Numbered from the stretch's first letter, positions 1 through 10,238 are shown. The stretch: DNA of 64,000 bases from Vreelandella stevensii S18214 (GCF_000275725.1 NZ_AJTS01000049.1:124001-188000); one strand, 5' to 3'. The notes: a model not told the origin generated them from the letters alone. Program-made: numbers and translations.

Positions 1-103
1 GATGGCCTCGCATACCAAGCGTAAGTTCGTCGATTACGTGCTGGGGCCCAACGCCGAGCATGTCGTGCACCATGCCAAGGTGTCGGTCATGATCGTGCGC
101 TAG
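1..103 (+). CDS. Universal stress protein (UspA family), C-terminal end only
   Basis: Only the last 34 codons are in the window; the gene starts upstream. The readable tail contains GPNAEHVVHHAKVSVMIVR and then TAG. This matches the usual UspA-family ending, in which a G-x(n)-V/A-E-x-V-x-x-H-A segment contributes to nucleotide binding and the final strand reads V-x-I-V-R. The protein is expected to be a cytoplasmic stress-response protein. A strong rho-independent terminator follows 27 bp after the stop, so this is the last gene of its unit. Confidence 0.75.
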   Translation, partial: MASHTKRKFVDYVLGPNAEHVVHHAKVSVMIVR

Positions 104-130
104 CCGCGCGCTCCGAAAGCTCCGACGCAA

Positions 131-162
131 CGCGCCAGGCATCTTGCCTGGCGCGTTTTTTT
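131..162 (+). terminator. Rho-independent terminator after the Usp gene
   Basis: An 11-bp perfect stem (CGCGCCAGGCA paired with TGCCTGGCGCG) with a 3-nt loop is followed by seven T residues. It lies directly downstream of the stress-protein stop codon. Confidence 0.9.
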
Positions 163-392
163 GCATATTAACCCGCGCTAACGCATCGAATTAATCGTTG
201 GTAATCGGCCCTGTTGAGGATTTTTTGTACGCGACTCCGTCAAAACACGTCGCTCCATGGCAACTCAACTACATTAAAAGAGCATTAAGCCATTAACGTG
301 GAATTAATGGTGTCATCACGCAGGGTAACGTTTTGCTTGCCTGGGTGTTTGGTGCAACAACGCCATTTGGGGTAAATCACGGGAGTTACGCC

Positions 393-1208
393 ATGAATGC
401 AACAACAAAAACACAGCCAGTGGCAGGTGTGCCCAACGTCAAGATCACCATTAACAAGGTCGGGATGGACAGGCCGCGGGCCTGGCTGGCCGCGGGTGTG
501 GAAGATTTTCGTCGCGCGTCCGCCATCAGCCTGGCGTACGGGCTGTTCTGGGTGGGCTTGAGCATTGCCATTACGGCAGGTGCCTTTACGCTGGGTTACT
601 GGTATTGGCTGCTGCCGATGATTGCCGGGTTCATGTTCGTGGGCCCGCTGGTGGCGGTAGGCTCTTACGGCATCAGCCGGGCACTCGAGCAGGGGCGTGC
701 GCCCACCCTGGGGGACGCTTTTGGCAGTTGGAAGCCCCACGCGGGGCAACTGGCCATGATGGGCGTCATGATGATGATTTTCTTCCTCGCCTGGATTCGT
801 CTGGCCACGCTACTGTTCGCGCTGTTTTTCGGTTTCGAAGTGCCTAGTCCGGCTACCCTGTATACCGCACTGCTCACTACGCCCGAAGGGCTAGGCATGC
901 TGGCGGTGGGCACCGTGGCAGGTGGTGTGCTGGCCTTTGGCGCATTTGCCATCAGCGCCGTGGCCATTCCAACCCTGATGGATCAGGACTTGACCTTCAT
1001 GGAGGGCATCGAGGCCAGCGTGCGCTGCGTGGCGCGTAACTTCCGCCCCATGCTGCTATGGGCTGCCATTCTGACTGGCTGTGTGCTGGTGGGCGTGATG
1101 ACGTTCTACATCGGCCTGGCGCTGATTCTGCCTGTACTCGGTCATGCCAGTTGGCACGCCTACGAAGAGCTGGTGCGCTTTGAACCCGTTGAGCAGCTGA
1201 AAAGCTGA
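393..1208 (+). CDS. DUF2189-type integral membrane protein
   Basis: This 271-residue protein begins with about 40 polar residues, followed by several hydrophobic segments in two blocks (roughly residues 50-110 and 130-250), with GxxxG-like glycine-rich helices. The pattern resembles the DUF2189 family of inner-membrane proteins of unknown function. The ATG at 393 was chosen because GGGAG lies 7 nt upstream; an in-frame start at 333 lacks such a site. The gene stands alone and is followed by its own terminator. No catalytic motif is visible. The family assignment is from overall pattern only. Confidence 0.7.
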   Translation: MNATTKTQPVAGVPNVKITINKVGMDRPRAWLAAGVEDFRRASAISLAYGLFWVGLSIAITAGAFTLGYWYWLLPMIAGFMFVGPLVAVGSYGISRALEQGRAPTLGDAFGSWKPHAGQLAMMGVMMMIFFLAWIRLATLLFALFFGFEVPSPATLYTALLTTPEGLGMLAVGTVAGGVLAFGAFAISAVAIPTLMDQDLTFMEGIEASVRCVARNFRPMLLWAAILTGCVLVGVMTFYIGLALILPVLGHASWHAYEELVRFEPVEQLKS

Positions 1209-1304
1209 AAAGCTGACGGTACCTTGAGGCCACTGCTTCACCTGGCTGGCAGGATGTAACCGGCTCTTTACCAAAAACATCGTCATTAGCCTGACCCGGG
1301 AATC

Positions 1305-1340
1305 GAGATGGCGTACCCTAAGCGCCATCTCTTTTTATTT
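1305..1340 (+). terminator. Rho-independent terminator after the DUF2189 gene
   Basis: A 9-bp stem (GAGATGGCG paired with CGCCATCTC) with a 9-nt loop is followed by TTTTTATTT. It separates the DUF2189 gene from the signalling cluster downstream. Confidence 0.85.
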
Positions 1341-1402
1341 GTGCCTGTCGCAAGGTTTGGGCGAAGGGTGCGCTCAGCACAATACGATACGAGGGCTTGT
1401 TA

Positions 1403-1918
1403 GTGAAAGCGTTGTTATTGGGGTGCTTCATGCTGGCGTTCAGCATTCCTCATGCGGGGCTGGCAGAAATGACTGCGCCACTGGCGTTGCCAGAAGGACA
1501 TGTCATGCTCACCGTCGATGGTCGTGTTGGGGCCACTAACGTAGGGCATCAAGCGCAATTTGATCGCGAGTTGCTGCTGACATTGCCTCAGCATTCGTTT
1601 ACCACGGGAACCCCGTGGACAGAGGGCAAGAGTGACTATCGCGGCCCTTTGATGCGCACCCTGCTGGAGTTTCTGGAGGCAGAGGGCGAGACAGTCAAGG
1701 TGGCCGCACTGAATGGTTACGAGGCGGAAATTCCGGTCAGTGATTTTTACGACTACGATGTCATCCTGGCGCTCGCGCGTGACGATCGTGACATTCCAAT
1801 TCGTGAGTATGGCCCCTTATGGGTGCTTTATCCCTTTGATCAGGACGAAGCACTGCTGAGCGAGCGGATGCGCTTCAGGTCGGTCTGGCAGGTCATGCAT
1901 ATCCATGTCGGCCAGTGA
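1403..1918 (+). CDS. Periplasmic molybdopterin-fold (SUOX/YedY-like) protein
   Basis: This protein of about 171 residues has an N-terminal signal peptide: a Lys, a leucine-rich core, then an A-x-A-like cut near residue 21. The rest resembles the small oxidoreductase molybdopterin-binding (SUOX) fold proteins often encoded beside sensor kinases; the segment [19 protein letters not shown] and the terminal W-x-V-x-x-I-x-V strand are typical. The conserved molybdenum-ligating cysteine of true oxidoreductases is absent from the mature part, so it may be a ligand-binding relative rather than an enzyme. GTG at 1403 has GAGGG 7 nt upstream and is preferred over TTG at 1397. The gene overlaps the next kinase gene by 14 bp, so it probably feeds a periplasmic signal to that kinase. 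Confidence 0.65.
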   Translation: MKALLLGCFMLAFSIPHAGLAEMTAPLALPEGHVMLTVDGRVGATNVGHQAQFDRELLLTLPQHSFTTGTPWTEGKSDYRGPLMRTLLEFLEAEGETVKVAALNGYEAEIPVSDFYDYDVILALARDDRDIPIREYGPLWVLYPFDQDEALLSERMRFRSVWQVMHIHVGQ

Positions 1919-4151
1919 GCCTACGGCGCGGGCGCCACGTTTGCTGCGTTACCCACGGCGTCTCAAGCTGCTGGCCATCGTCACGGTGCTGCTGTTCGCG
2001 GCGGCGCTGGTGGTGGCGGGTCTCTCCGCCTGGCGCCAGGACAACCTGACCCAGAGCCTGCGCGAAGATACGGCCTGGGTGGTCTACAAACTCGACCGTG
2101 ACGCCGTGCAGCTATTGAACCATTTGCTGGCGGAAACACGTACGCCACTCTCTGCGGCGGCCCAGGATGCGCTGAATCTGCGTTTCGAGCTGCTTTACAG
2201 CCGTATCAACCTGCTGCAAGAGGGCGAGGTCAGTTCACTCTTGCAGAATATTGGCGCGGCGCGTGAGCTGTTGGCATCGATTCAGCAGCAGTTGGATCGG
2301 TTGGATCCGATGTTCGAACCTTATGCCGAGGGGACGCCACTGCCCGTTACGGCGCTGGAAAGCGAGCTGCAGGCCCTTACCCGATTGACCGAGCGCTTCG
2401 TCATTGCCATCAATGGCTATCTCGCCGAATCGGCAACGGAAGAGCGCGCCTTGTTGAGCACACTCTACAAGCTACTCATTACGCTGCTGTTCGGGATGAG
2501 TTTTGCCGTCCTGCTGGTGATTGCGTTTCTGGTACGCGAGATGCGTGAAAGCGCGGCCGCGCGTCGTGAGCAGGAACAGCTGGGTAAGCAGCTTCAGGTG
2601 ACCGCTCGCCAGGCGCAGGCCGCCAACCATGCCAAATCCGATTTCCTGGCCATGGTCAGCCATGAAATCCGCACGCCTCTGAACGGCGTGATCGGGATGA
2701 GCGAACTGCTTCGTGAGCCTGCCAGCCCCGCTCAGGTAGAAGATTACGCCCGCACGATCCACGAGAGCGCTAATCAGCTGCTGGCCATGATCAACGAGAT
2801 TCTCGATTTCTCCAAGATCGAGGCAGGTCATTTGACGCTGGAAACGGCCCCCACGGCGCTCGCCCCCTTGGTGGAAGGCGTCATGGCACTGTTCGAACCC
2901 AGGGCTCAGGCCAAGGGCGTGCAGCTTTCGCTGGATATCGATGCGCTGGTACCGGCTTGGGTCATGATAGATGCAGGGCGCTTGCGTCAAATTCTGCTCA
3001 ACCTGATCGCCAATGCCATCAAGTTCACCGATTACGGTAGCGTCACCATTCGGGTCAGCTCGACGGTCAACGTGCTGGTGTTTGAAATCCATGATACGGG
3101 CTGTGGGATCTATCCCGAGCAGCAGGCTGCCTTGTTCGAGCCCTTTCAGCAGGCTGACGAGAGCGTGGCCAGACGGTATGGCGGCACCGGGTTGGGGCTA
3201 GCTATTTGCAAACGCTTGTGTGAAGCCATGCAGGGCCGCATGGGGGTGACCAGCGAGCCGGGCCAAGGCAGCACGTTCTGGTGTGAGCTGCCGCTGGTCG
3301 AGGCGACCCCCGTCGATACCCCGCTACCTGCCGTTCCCTCCCGAGACTTTGCCGGTTTCTCGCTGCTGTTGGTAGAAGACAACGCCGTCAATCGGAAAGT
3401 CGCGGTGGGCTTATTGTCGCGGCTGGGGTGTGAAGTGGTGTGTGCCGAAAATGGCCGTGAAGCATTGAACATGGTCACGCGGCAGTCGGTGCATCTGGTG
3501 TTCATGGATATTCAGTTGCCCGATATGAGCGGCATCGAGGTCACGCGTCGACTGCGCCAACAGGCGGGGTGGTGTCAGCAGGTGCCCATTATCGCCATGA
3601 CCGCGGGCGGCGCGGACGATGATCGTCAGCGCTGTCTGGCCGCTGGGATGAACGATTACATCACCAAGCCGCTATCGCTGTTGGCATTGAGCAATGTGCT
3701 GGCACTACACCTGACAGGTCAGCAGGGTCAGCCTCTGCCCAGTATGACCGACACGCGCGAGGAGCATGATGACGCGTGCCTGTTGGACGAAGCCGCACTG
3801 CAAACACTGTTGGCCTCGTTGGGCAGCGAGAGTGTGACGCAACTGATCGTGCTCTATCATCAGCAGATGAGTGACTATACCGCGCAGTTGGCGGGCTACT
3901 TTTCCAGCGAGGGGAGTATGGACAGCGATCAGGCACTGCAAGTGAAGCGGCTAGCGCACCAGCTGCGTGGCGAGTCGCTAAGCGTCGGCGCCGAGCGATT
4001 GGCGGCCGAGGCCAAGCGACTGGAACTGATGGCCGATATGCCCTCGCCCGAAGGTGAGCAACTGAGCCGGGCATTCAGCAGCTTGCGCCACTGCGCAGGT
4101 CGTACTCACGCTGCGCTGGAGAAGTGGCGACGTGACCATCAGCTATACTGA
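1905..4151 (+). CDS. Membrane hybrid sensor histidine kinase with REC and HPt domains
   Basis: This 748-residue protein has a transmembrane helix near residues 20-42, a periplasmic helical region, and a second transmembrane helix near 187-210. The HisKA domain follows, with the phospho-acceptor in [12 protein letters not shown] (His253). The ATPase domain has the N box (NLIANAIKF), G1 (DTGCGI) and G2 (GGTGLGLAI). A receiver domain (LLVEDN start, Asp535 in MDIQLPD, Lys in ITKPLS) and a C-terminal HPt domain (His685 in [10 protein letters not shown]) complete a full phosphorelay in one chain. It overlaps the upstream SUOX-like gene and the downstream FIST gene, implying translational coupling. 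The input is probably periplasmic, perhaps via the upstream protein. Confidence 0.88.
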   Translation: MSASEPTARAPRLLRYPRRLKLLAIVTVLLFAAALVVAGLSAWRQDNLTQSLREDTAWVVYKLDRDAVQLLNHLLAETRTPLSAAAQDALNLRFELLYSRINLLQEGEVSSLLQNIGAARELLASIQQQLDRLDPMFEPYAEGTPLPVTALESELQALTRLTERFVIAINGYLAESATEERALLSTLYKLLITLLFGMSFAVLLVIAFLVREMRESAAARREQEQLGKQLQVTARQAQAANHAKSDFLAMVSHEIRTPLNGVIGMSELLREPASPAQVEDYARTIHESANQLLAMINEILDFSKIEAGHLTLETAPTALAPLVEGVMALFEPRAQAKGVQLSLDIDALVPAWVMIDAGRLRQILLNLIANAIKFTDYGSVTIRVSSTVNVLVFEIHDTGCGIYPEQQAALFEPFQQADESVARRYGGTGLGLAICKRLCEAMQGRMGVTSEPGQGSTFWCELPLVEATPVDTPLPAVPSRDFAGFSLLLVEDNAVNRKVAVGLLSRLGCEVVCAENGREALNMVTRQSVHLVFMDIQLPDMSGIEVTRRLRQQAGWCQQVPIIAMTAGGADDDRQRCLAAGMNDYITKPLSLLALSNVLALHLTGQQGQPLPSMTDTREEHDDACLLDEAALQTLLASLGSESVTQLIVLYHQQMSDYTAQLAGYFSSEGSMDSDQALQVKRLAHQLRGESLSVGAERLAAEAKRLELMADMPSPEGEQLSRAFSSLRHCAGRTHAALEKWRRDHQLY

Positions 4152-5289
4152 CAACGGGATTCTAACTGCCGCGAGCTGCGCTACCGATCCGGCTCAAGCC
4201 GCCGCAGAGCTGGCTGCCCAGCTATATCATGCCGAGGCAGGCTTTCTGCTGTTCTTCTGTAGCGCAGAGTATTCGCTGGAAGCCTTGGCTGCGGCCCTCA
4301 ACGAAGCGTTTGGGGCGCTGCCGATCAGCGGTTGTACCACGGCCGGCGAGCTGGCCCCACAAGGCTATGAACGGGGCTCCATTGTCGCGATCTGTCTGGA
4401 TCGGCGGCTCTTCGCCGTCGAAACGGCGCTGATCGACGACCTCGAACAGTTCGACCTTGCTGTGGCTCAGTCACTGGTCGACACTCTGCTGGACCGCTGC
4501 CGACATCAGGCGGTGGCGCCGGTTAATGAGCACAGCTTTGCGCTCACGCTGCTGGATGGCTTGTCGAGCCGAGAAGAGCAGGTGCTGGCCACTCTGGACG
4601 CCGCGCTGGGCCGCATTCCCAGCTTCGGAGGCTCGGCCGGTGACGACAATCACCTGTCCCATACCCATGTCTACGCGAAGGGCCGTTTTCATACCCAAGC
4701 GGCCGTCGTGGTAATGATCAATACCCGGTTGCCGTTCGAGGTGTTTTCCACACACCACTTGCAGCCGCTGGAGCACAAGCTGGTGGTCACGGCGGTTGAC
4801 CATGCGCAGCGGCGGGTGCATGAGCTGAACGGGCTGCCAGCGGCCCAGCTCTATGCCGAGCTGGTAGGGCGTCCGGTGGCGGCGCTGGACCCCGTGGTGT
4901 TTGCCCAGCACCCGCTGGCCGTGCGATTGGGAGGCCAGCACTACATTCGCTCCATCCAGCGCGTCAATGACGACGACAGCCTGAGCTTTTACTGTGCCGT
5001 TGAAAACGGCATCGTCCTCACCGCCATGCAGCCGGCCCCTCTGCTGGAGAATCTGGCGACCATGCTGGCGCGGGTGGAAACTCGGCTAGGGCCTCCAGTG
5101 GCCGTCATCGGCTGCGACTGCTTTTTGCGGCGCATGGCGCTCGAGTCGTTGGGCCAACTGGCTCAGGCCTCGATGCTGCTGCGCCATGCCAACGTGGTCG
5201 GTTTCAATACCTATGGTGAGCAGCACCATGGCATGCATGTGAATCAGACGTTTACGGGGGTGGCCTTTGGCGCTCTTCCAGCCTCCTGA
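4132..5289 (+). CDS. nosP: FIST-domain sensor, NosP-like
   Basis: This soluble 385-residue protein has the FIST N domain (about 1-210, including [20 protein letters not shown] and FGGSAGDD) and the FIST C domain (about 215-375). FIST proteins beside histidine kinases include NosP, the haem-based nitric oxide sensor of Pseudomonas and Vibrio, which modulates a co-encoded kinase. Here the gene overlaps a kinase gene on each side: 20 bp with the upstream hybrid kinase and 23 bp with the NahK-like kinase. The start is GTG. Haem binding cannot be read from sequence; other FIST proteins may bind small ligands such as amino acids. The NosP name rests on family plus neighbourhood. Confidence 0.75.
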   Translation: MTISYTDNGILTAASCATDPAQAAAELAAQLYHAEAGFLLFFCSAEYSLEALAAALNEAFGALPISGCTTAGELAPQGYERGSIVAICLDRRLFAVETALIDDLEQFDLAVAQSLVDTLLDRCRHQAVAPVNEHSFALTLLDGLSSREEQVLATLDAALGRIPSFGGSAGDDNHLSHTHVYAKGRFHTQAAVVVMINTRLPFEVFSTHHLQPLEHKLVVTAVDHAQRRVHELNGLPAAQLYAELVGRPVAALDPVVFAQHPLAVRLGGQHYIRSIQRVNDDDSLSFYCAVENGIVLTAMQPAPLLENLATMLARVETRLGPPVAVIGCDCFLRRMALESLGQLAQASMLLRHANVVGFNTYGEQHHGMHVNQTFTGVAFGALPAS

Positions 5290-6649
5290 GCAACACGGTG
5301 AACAGCCGACTCTGGCAACGCTGCAGGAGGAAAATCGCCGTTTGCGCAAAGTATGCCAAGCGTTGATGGAGCGCGTGGAGTCAGGCGGCAGTCCCAGCGG
5401 CGCCCCGTATGCCGCGTTCGAACGCTCGGTACTGCTGGCCGAGCAGGTGCGTGAGCGCACTGATGCCCTGCACCGTGCGCTGGACGAACTGGGGCGTGTG
5501 AATGCTCGGCTGTTGGCTGCCAATGCCCAGGCCGAAGCCGCCAACCTCTCCAAGACCCGCTTTCTGGCGGCGGTCAGCCACGATTTGCTGCAGCCCTTGA
5601 ACGCCGCGCGGCTGTTTGCCAGCGCCTTGGAAACGCATACGTTGCCCGATGCCTCGCAGGCGTTGGTGGGGCATATCGGCCGCTCCTTGAAGGATGTCGA
5701 AGGCCTGCTGGGCACGCTGGTGGACATTTCACGGCTGGACGCCGGGGTGCTCCACGCCGACAAGGCACCCTTTGCCGTGAGTACCCTGCTGGATGCGCTG
5801 GCCGAGGAGTATCGTCAGGTGGCTGCCGTGCGTGGCTTGTCGTTTCACTACGTGGCGTCCCGGGCCTGGGTGGACTCGGATCTGGCGCTGCTGGCGCGAG
5901 TGGTGCGCAACTTCCTGAGTAACGCCGTGCGCTACACCGAGCAGGGGCACCTGTTGCTGGGGTGTCGGCGACGCGCCAACGGGCTCGAGATCATGGTGGG
6001 GGATACGGGCACCGGCATTCCTGAGGCGCAGCGGCGGGCGATCTTTCTCGAATTTCGCCGTGCCAGCCAGCCGCAGGGGGACCACAACCGCGGGCTTGGG
6101 CTGGGCCTGGCCATCGTCGATCGTATCAGCGCCATGCTGGAACACCCGATTGCGCTTACGTCGCGCCCCGGGCGCGGCTCCCTGTTCTCCATTCTCGTGC
6201 CCTATGCGGGAGCGGCCGGTGCAGCGCCTGCAAGTGGTGTGGGCGCTGGTTGGTGGCACGAAGACCCTCTACAGGGCTGCGTGGTGTGGGTGGTGGATGA
6301 TGACCCGGACATCCTCGCGGGCATGCAGGCACTGCTCGGCGGTTGGGGTTGCCGCGTGCGTGCTGCCGCCACGGTGAGTGCGCTGGAGGCGGCCAGTGAC
6401 GGGGAGCGACCTGCGGTTCTGCTGGTGGATTATCATCTGGGTGAGCATCGCGAAAATGGTATCGATCTGGCCGCGCGACTGCGGCGGCGTTACCCCGGCC
6501 TGGCGACCGTCGTCATTACCGCCAACCACGAAGCCGCGGTCAAGCGCGCCTCTCGGGAAGCAGGCCTGTACTACTTGCTGAAGCCTCTGAAGCCCCTGCG
6601 GCTCAAGATGCTGCTGGGAACGCTACTGGAGAACCATCCGCCAGGATAG
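5267..6649 (+). CDS. nahK: Soluble hybrid histidine kinase, NahK/ErcS'-like
   Basis: This 460-residue protein has no transmembrane helix. An N-terminal coiled coil (about 10-105) leads into an H box of the distinctive FLAAVSHDLLQPLNAARLF type (His105), an ATPase domain (NFLSNAVRYT, DTGTGI, GLGLGLAI) and a C-terminal receiver domain (VVDDDPDI, Asp388 in LLVDYHLGE, Lys in LLKPLKP). This H-box type is seen in NahK/ErcS' kinases, which work with NosP and the ErdR/AgmR-type regulator in Pseudomonas. From memory, the Pseudomonas protein carries PAS domains that are missing here, so NosP may be the main input. Translation probably starts at TTG inside the nosP end. It converges with the response-regulator gene, leaving 11 bp. 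Confidence 0.8.
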   Translation: MALFQPPEQHGEQPTLATLQEENRRLRKVCQALMERVESGGSPSGAPYAAFERSVLLAEQVRERTDALHRALDELGRVNARLLAANAQAEAANLSKTRFLAAVSHDLLQPLNAARLFASALETHTLPDASQALVGHIGRSLKDVEGLLGTLVDISRLDAGVLHADKAPFAVSTLLDALAEEYRQVAAVRGLSFHYVASRAWVDSDLALLARVVRNFLSNAVRYTEQGHLLLGCRRRANGLEIMVGDTGTGIPEAQRRAIFLEFRRASQPQGDHNRGLGLGLAIVDRISAMLEHPIALTSRPGRGSLFSILVPYAGAAGAAPASGVGAGWWHEDPLQGCVVWVVDDDPDILAGMQALLGGWGCRVRAAATVSALEAASDGERPAVLLVDYHLGEHRENGIDLAARLRRRYPGLATVVITANHEAAVKRASREAGLYYLLKPLKPLRLKMLLGTLLENHPPG

Positions 6650-6660
6650 GGCACGTTGGC

Positions 6661-7380
6661 TCAAGGGGAGGGCTTGCCCGACAGGCTGGCCGTACGCTGG
6701 GCAATATGGCTGCTCAGATCCTCTTCGCTGGCCAGCACGATGGCATGCACACGGCTGGACGCGCCCAGTTTGCGCAGGATGGCGGAAACATGGGTCTTGA
6801 CGGTGGTTTCGGCAATCGTCAGTTCCCGCGCGATCTGCTTGTTCGACATCCCCTGGCTCATGCAGCTCAATACATCCAACTGCTTGTCGGTCAAGCGCGG
6901 TAGGCGCCCGGGTCGTTCGACGTCCTGGAGGGCGGTCGACGAGGAGACGCTGGCCGCGGCAGGAGCGCGCTGGGCAGGAGGGCGGCGCATGATATCGGCA
7001 GGCAGATACAGCTGGCCCTGGAGTATCTGCTCCAGCGCCGACAATAGCTGCTCGCCAGGGGTGGACTTGGGGATATAGCCCACCGCGCCCTGGGTGATGG
7101 CATCCAGCACCAGTTGGCGCTCCTGATGCGCCGAGACAATGGCCACCGGCAGCCAGGGAAAGGCGCTGCGCAACGTTTTCAACCCTTCCAGGCCGTCGGC
7201 ATCCGGCAGGCTCAAATCCAGTAGCAGCAAGTCCAGCGTGTCGTGTGCCTCGATATGCGCCATGGCTGCCGCCAGGCTGTCAGCCTCCAACAGCTGCGTG
7301 TCGGCCAGCCCGCCGCGGATGACCGCTTGAAGCGCGTCGCGAAACAGCGGGTGGTCATCGGCCACTAGTAGCGAATACAT
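6661..7380 (-). CDS. LuxR/NarL-family response regulator, ErdR/AgmR-like
   Basis: This 239-residue protein has a receiver domain at 1-120 (VADDHP acidic pair, phospho-acceptor Asp in LLLLDLSLPDADG, Lys in IPKST) and a C-terminal LuxR helix-turn-helix (LTDKQLDVLSCMSQGMSNKQ through TVKTHVSAILRKLGASSR). ATG at 7380 has AGGAG 5 nt upstream and begins exactly at the receiver domain; the extra 28 codons upstream look non-coding. It lies next to the NahK-like kinase and is divergent from the aldehyde dehydrogenase gene. In Pseudomonas, ErdR/AgmR-type regulators control exaC and ethanol oxidation. The likely target here is therefore the neighbouring dehydrogenase gene, but no binding site was identified. 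Confidence 0.82.
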   Translation of the reverse strand: MYSLLVADDHPLFRDALQAVIRGGLADTQLLEADSLAAAMAHIEAHDTLDLLLLDLSLPDADGLEGLKTLRSAFPWLPVAIVSAHQERQLVLDAITQGAVGYIPKSTPGEQLLSALEQILQGQLYLPADIMRRPPAQRAPAAASVSSSTALQDVERPGRLPRLTDKQLDVLSCMSQGMSNKQIARELTIAETTVKTHVSAILRKLGASSRVHAIVLASEEDLSSHIAQRTASLSGKPSP

Positions 7381-7497
7381 GGCATCTCCTACCAAGGAAT
7401 GAGGGTACATCCTGCCATTGGGCGATACCGGGATTGCCTTCGGTGACCAACACTGAATAGGCACCTTTTAATAATCATAATACTCAGGAGCAGCACC

Positions 7498-9018
7498 ATG
7501 ATCTACGCCAACCCAGGTGAATCGGGCTCAGTCGTCTCGTTCGAAAAACGCTATGGCAACTACATCGGCGGTGAGTTCGTACCTCCGGTGAAGGGCCAAT
7601 ACTTCGACAACATTAGCCCAGTCAATGGCAAAGTGTTCTGTGAAATTCCCCGCTCCAGCGCCGAAGACATCGAAAAAGCGCTGGATGCCGCCCATCAGGC
7701 AGCGCCTGCCTGGGGCAAGACCTCCGCGCAAGAGCGCAGCAACATTCTGCTCAAGATCGCCGACCGCATAGAGCAAAACCTCGAAATGCTGGCCGTGGCC
7801 GAAACGTGGGATAACGGCAAGGCCGTGCGGGAAACGCTCAATGCCGACATTCCGCTGGCGGTCGACCATTTCCGTTACTTCGCGGGCTGCCTGCGGTCCC
7901 AGGAGGGCACCGCGGCCGACATCGACGCCAATACCGTGGCCTACCACTTTCACGAGCCGCTGGGGGTCGTCGGGCAAATTATCCCCTGGAACTTCCCCAT
8001 TCTGATGGCTGCCTGGAAGCTTGGCCCCGCGCTGGCTGCCGGGAACTGCGTGGTGCTCAAGCCCGCCGAACAGACGCCCGTTTCCATTTTGAAAGTGGCC
8101 GAGGTGATCGGTGACCTGCTGCCGCCTGGCGTGCTCAATATCGTCAACGGTTTCGGCGCGGAAGCCGGTCAGGCGCTGGCGACCAGCAAGCGTATTGCCA
8201 AGATTGCCTTTACCGGCTCGACGCCCGTAGGGTCGCATATTCTCAAGTGTGCGGCCGAGAACATCATTCCCTCTACCGTCGAGCTGGGTGGCAAGTCGCC
8301 CAATATCTACTTCGCCGATATCATGCAGGCCGAACCGTCCTTCATCGATAAGGCGGTCGAGGGCCTGGTGCTGGCTTTCTTCAACCAGGGCGAAGTGTGT
8401 ACCTGCCCGTCGCGTGCGCTGATTCAGGAGAGCATGTACGACGAGTTCATGGCCAAAGTGCTCGAACGCACCAAAACCATCAAGCGCGGCAACCCGCTGG
8501 ATACCGATGTCCAGGTGGGCGCTCAGGCCTCTCAGGAGCAGTTCGACAAGATCATGTCCTACATGGACATCGCCCGTGACGAGGGCGCGGAGTTCCTCAC
8601 TGGGGGTGACAAGGAGACCCTCGACGACAGCATCAACAGCGGTTACTACATTCAGCCCACGCTGCTGAAAGGCAATAACCAGATGCGCGTGTTCCAGGAA
8701 GAGATCTTTGGCCCGGTGGTGGCCGTCACGACCTTCAAGGACGAAGAGGAAGCGCTGGCCATCGCCAACGACACCGAGTTTGGCCTGGGGGCAGGCGTGT
8801 GGAGCCGCGACATCAACGTGGCCTTCCGCATGGGGCGTGGCATTCAGGCAGGCCGCGTGTGGACCAACTGCTACCACCAGTACCCGGCCCATGCGGCCTT
8901 CGGTGGCTACAAGAAGTCCGGGGTTGGTCGTGAAACCCACAAGGTCGCGCTGGAGCACTACCAGCAGACCAAAAACCTGCTGGTCAGCTACGACATCAAT
9001 CCGCTGGGCTTTTTCTAG
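7498..9018 (+). CDS. exaC: NAD-dependent acetaldehyde dehydrogenase, ExaC/AcoD type
   Basis: This full-length 506-residue aldehyde dehydrogenase has the cofactor-binding IIPWNFPI segment, KPAEQTPVS, the FTGSTPVG glycine motif, the general base Glu in ELGGKSPN, and the catalytic Cys301 in [12 protein letters not shown]. The sequence is of the AcoD/ExaC type, which oxidises acetaldehyde and other short aldehydes to the acid. A clear CAGGAG site precedes the ATG. It is followed by an alcohol dehydrogenase gene in the same direction, so the pair could take ethanol to acetate. It is divergent from the LuxR regulator gene, which probably controls it. Confidence 0.88.
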   Translation: MIYANPGESGSVVSFEKRYGNYIGGEFVPPVKGQYFDNISPVNGKVFCEIPRSSAEDIEKALDAAHQAAPAWGKTSAQERSNILLKIADRIEQNLEMLAVAETWDNGKAVRETLNADIPLAVDHFRYFAGCLRSQEGTAADIDANTVAYHFHEPLGVVGQIIPWNFPILMAAWKLGPALAAGNCVVLKPAEQTPVSILKVAEVIGDLLPPGVLNIVNGFGAEAGQALATSKRIAKIAFTGSTPVGSHILKCAAENIIPSTVELGGKSPNIYFADIMQAEPSFIDKAVEGLVLAFFNQGEVCTCPSRALIQESMYDEFMAKVLERTKTIKRGNPLDTDVQVGAQASQEQFDKIMSYMDIARDEGAEFLTGGDKETLDDSINSGYYIQPTLLKGNNQMRVFQEEIFGPVVAVTTFKDEEEALAIANDTEFGLGAGVWSRDINVAFRMGRGIQAGRVWTNCYHQYPAHAAFGGYKKSGVGRETHKVALEHYQQTKNLLVSYDINPLGFF

Positions 9019-9037
9019 CCTGCGTCTATGTATAACG

Positions 9038-9059
9038 CCGCCCGGCAGCTGCCGGGCGG
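9038..9059 (+). terminator. GC-rich palindrome after the aldehyde dehydrogenase gene
   Basis: A perfect 22-bp palindrome (CCGCCCGGCAG and its complement) starts 19 bp after the stop. It could form a strong hairpin but lacks a following T-run, so it may be an attenuator or RNA-stabilising hairpin between the two dehydrogenase genes. Confidence 0.5.
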
Positions 9060-9141
9060 TATTGTCAGCCCCCCCTGACGCTGACTCTATCGATAAGAGC
9101 CGTTTTCAAATGGCCGTATCGACCATCAAGAGGAGTTGCAC

Positions 9142-10170
9142 ATGGATAGCACAATGCGCGCGGCAGTGGTTCGCGAGTTTGGCCAGCCGCTGGTCATCGA
9201 AGAAGTCGATGTACCTCGTCCCAAACAGGGCGAAGTATTGATGAAAGTGGCGGCCTCCGGGGTTTGCCATACCGATTTACACGCCGCCCACGGTGATTGG
9301 CCGGTCAAGCCTTCGCCACCGTTCATTCCCGGGCATGAGGGCGTCGGCTACATCGTGGCCGTGGGAGAGGGCGTCTCCCATGTCAAAGAGGGGGACCGCA
9401 TAGGTGTTCCCTGGCTCTACTCCGCCTGTGGCTACTGCGAGCACTGCCTGGGCGGGTGGGAGACGCTGTGCGAATCTCAGCAAAACACCGGCTATAGCGT
9501 CAACGGCGGCTTTGCCGACTATACATTGGCAGATGCAGGCTATGTGGGGCGCCTGCCGGAGTCGGTGGATTTCATCGACATCGCTCCGGTGCTGTGCGCT
9601 GGGGTGACGGTCTACAAAGGCTTGAAGATGACCGACACTCGCCCGGGCCAGTGGGTAGTGATCTCCGGGATTGGTGGGCTGGGGCACATGGCCGTGCAGT
9701 ATGCCAAGGCCATGGGGCTGAACGTCGCAGCGGTGGATATCGATGACGGCAAGCTGGCCCTGGCTGAACGCCTGGGAGCGACGGTGACGGTCAACGCCAT
9801 GAAAACCGACCCGGCGGCCTATCTGAAGAAGACCATTGGCGGTGCTCATGGGGCATTGGTCACGGCCGTTTCACCGAAAGCCTTCGATCAGGCGCAAAAC
9901 ATGCTGCGTCGCGGTGGCACGCTGGTGCTGAATGGGCTGCCGCCCGGTGATTTCCCGCTGCCGATCTTCAGCACGGTACTCAACGGCATTACCATTCGCG
10001 GGTCCATCGTCGGTACACGCAGCGACCTGCAGGAAGCGCTGGACTTCGCCGCCGAAGGCAAGGTCACGGCCACGGTAGCCACCGACACGCTGGACAACAT
10101 CAACGACGTTTTCCAACGCATGATCGACGGCAAGATCGAAGGCCGTATCGTATTGGACATGGCGAGCTAA
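9142..10170 (+). CDS. adhP: Zinc-dependent alcohol dehydrogenase, AdhP type
   Basis: This 342-residue medium-chain dehydrogenase has the catalytic zinc site Cys in GVCHTDLH with His in GHEGVG. The structural zinc site is the four-cysteine cluster [16 protein letters not shown], and the Rossmann motif is [13 protein letters not shown]. It resembles the propanol-preferring, NAD-dependent AdhP group, which oxidises ethanol and other primary alcohols in the cytoplasm. AGGAG lies 6 nt before the ATG at 9142; an in-frame TTG two codons earlier is less likely. It forms an ethanol-to-acetate pair with the upstream aldehyde dehydrogenase. Confidence 0.9.
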   Translation: MDSTMRAAVVREFGQPLVIEEVDVPRPKQGEVLMKVAASGVCHTDLHAAHGDWPVKPSPPFIPGHEGVGYIVAVGEGVSHVKEGDRIGVPWLYSACGYCEHCLGGWETLCESQQNTGYSVNGGFADYTLADAGYVGRLPESVDFIDIAPVLCAGVTVYKGLKMTDTRPGQWVVISGIGGLGHMAVQYAKAMGLNVAAVDIDDGKLALAERLGATVTVNAMKTDPAAYLKKTIGGAHGALVTAVSPKAFDQAQNMLRRGGTLVLNGLPPGDFPLPIFSTVLNGITIRGSIVGTRSDLQEALDFAAEGKVTATVATDTLDNINDVFQRMIDGKIEGRIVLDMAS

Positions 10171-10192
10171 TCGCCAGTGAATGGCATCACCT

Positions 10193-10217
10193 CAGGGGAA
10201 GGCTACTTCCCCTGTTT
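10193..10217 (+). terminator. Terminator-like hairpin after adhP
   Basis: A 9-bp perfect stem (CAGGGGAAG paired with CTTCCCCTG) with a GCTA loop is followed by TTT. It sits between adhP and the convergent SulP gene. Confidence 0.7.
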
Positions 10218-10238
10218 CAGTACTTCACCCAAGGTGCG

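Noticed and set aside
7528-8958. Long antisense open frame inside the aldehyde dehydrogenase gene
   Set aside because: It is His/Arg-rich without a recognisable domain. It exists because the GC-rich real gene leaves few stops on the other strand.
9038-9059. The 22-bp palindrome as a regulator operator for adhP
   Set aside because: Its position directly after a stop and its high GC favour a transcript hairpin; no promoter is evident beside it.
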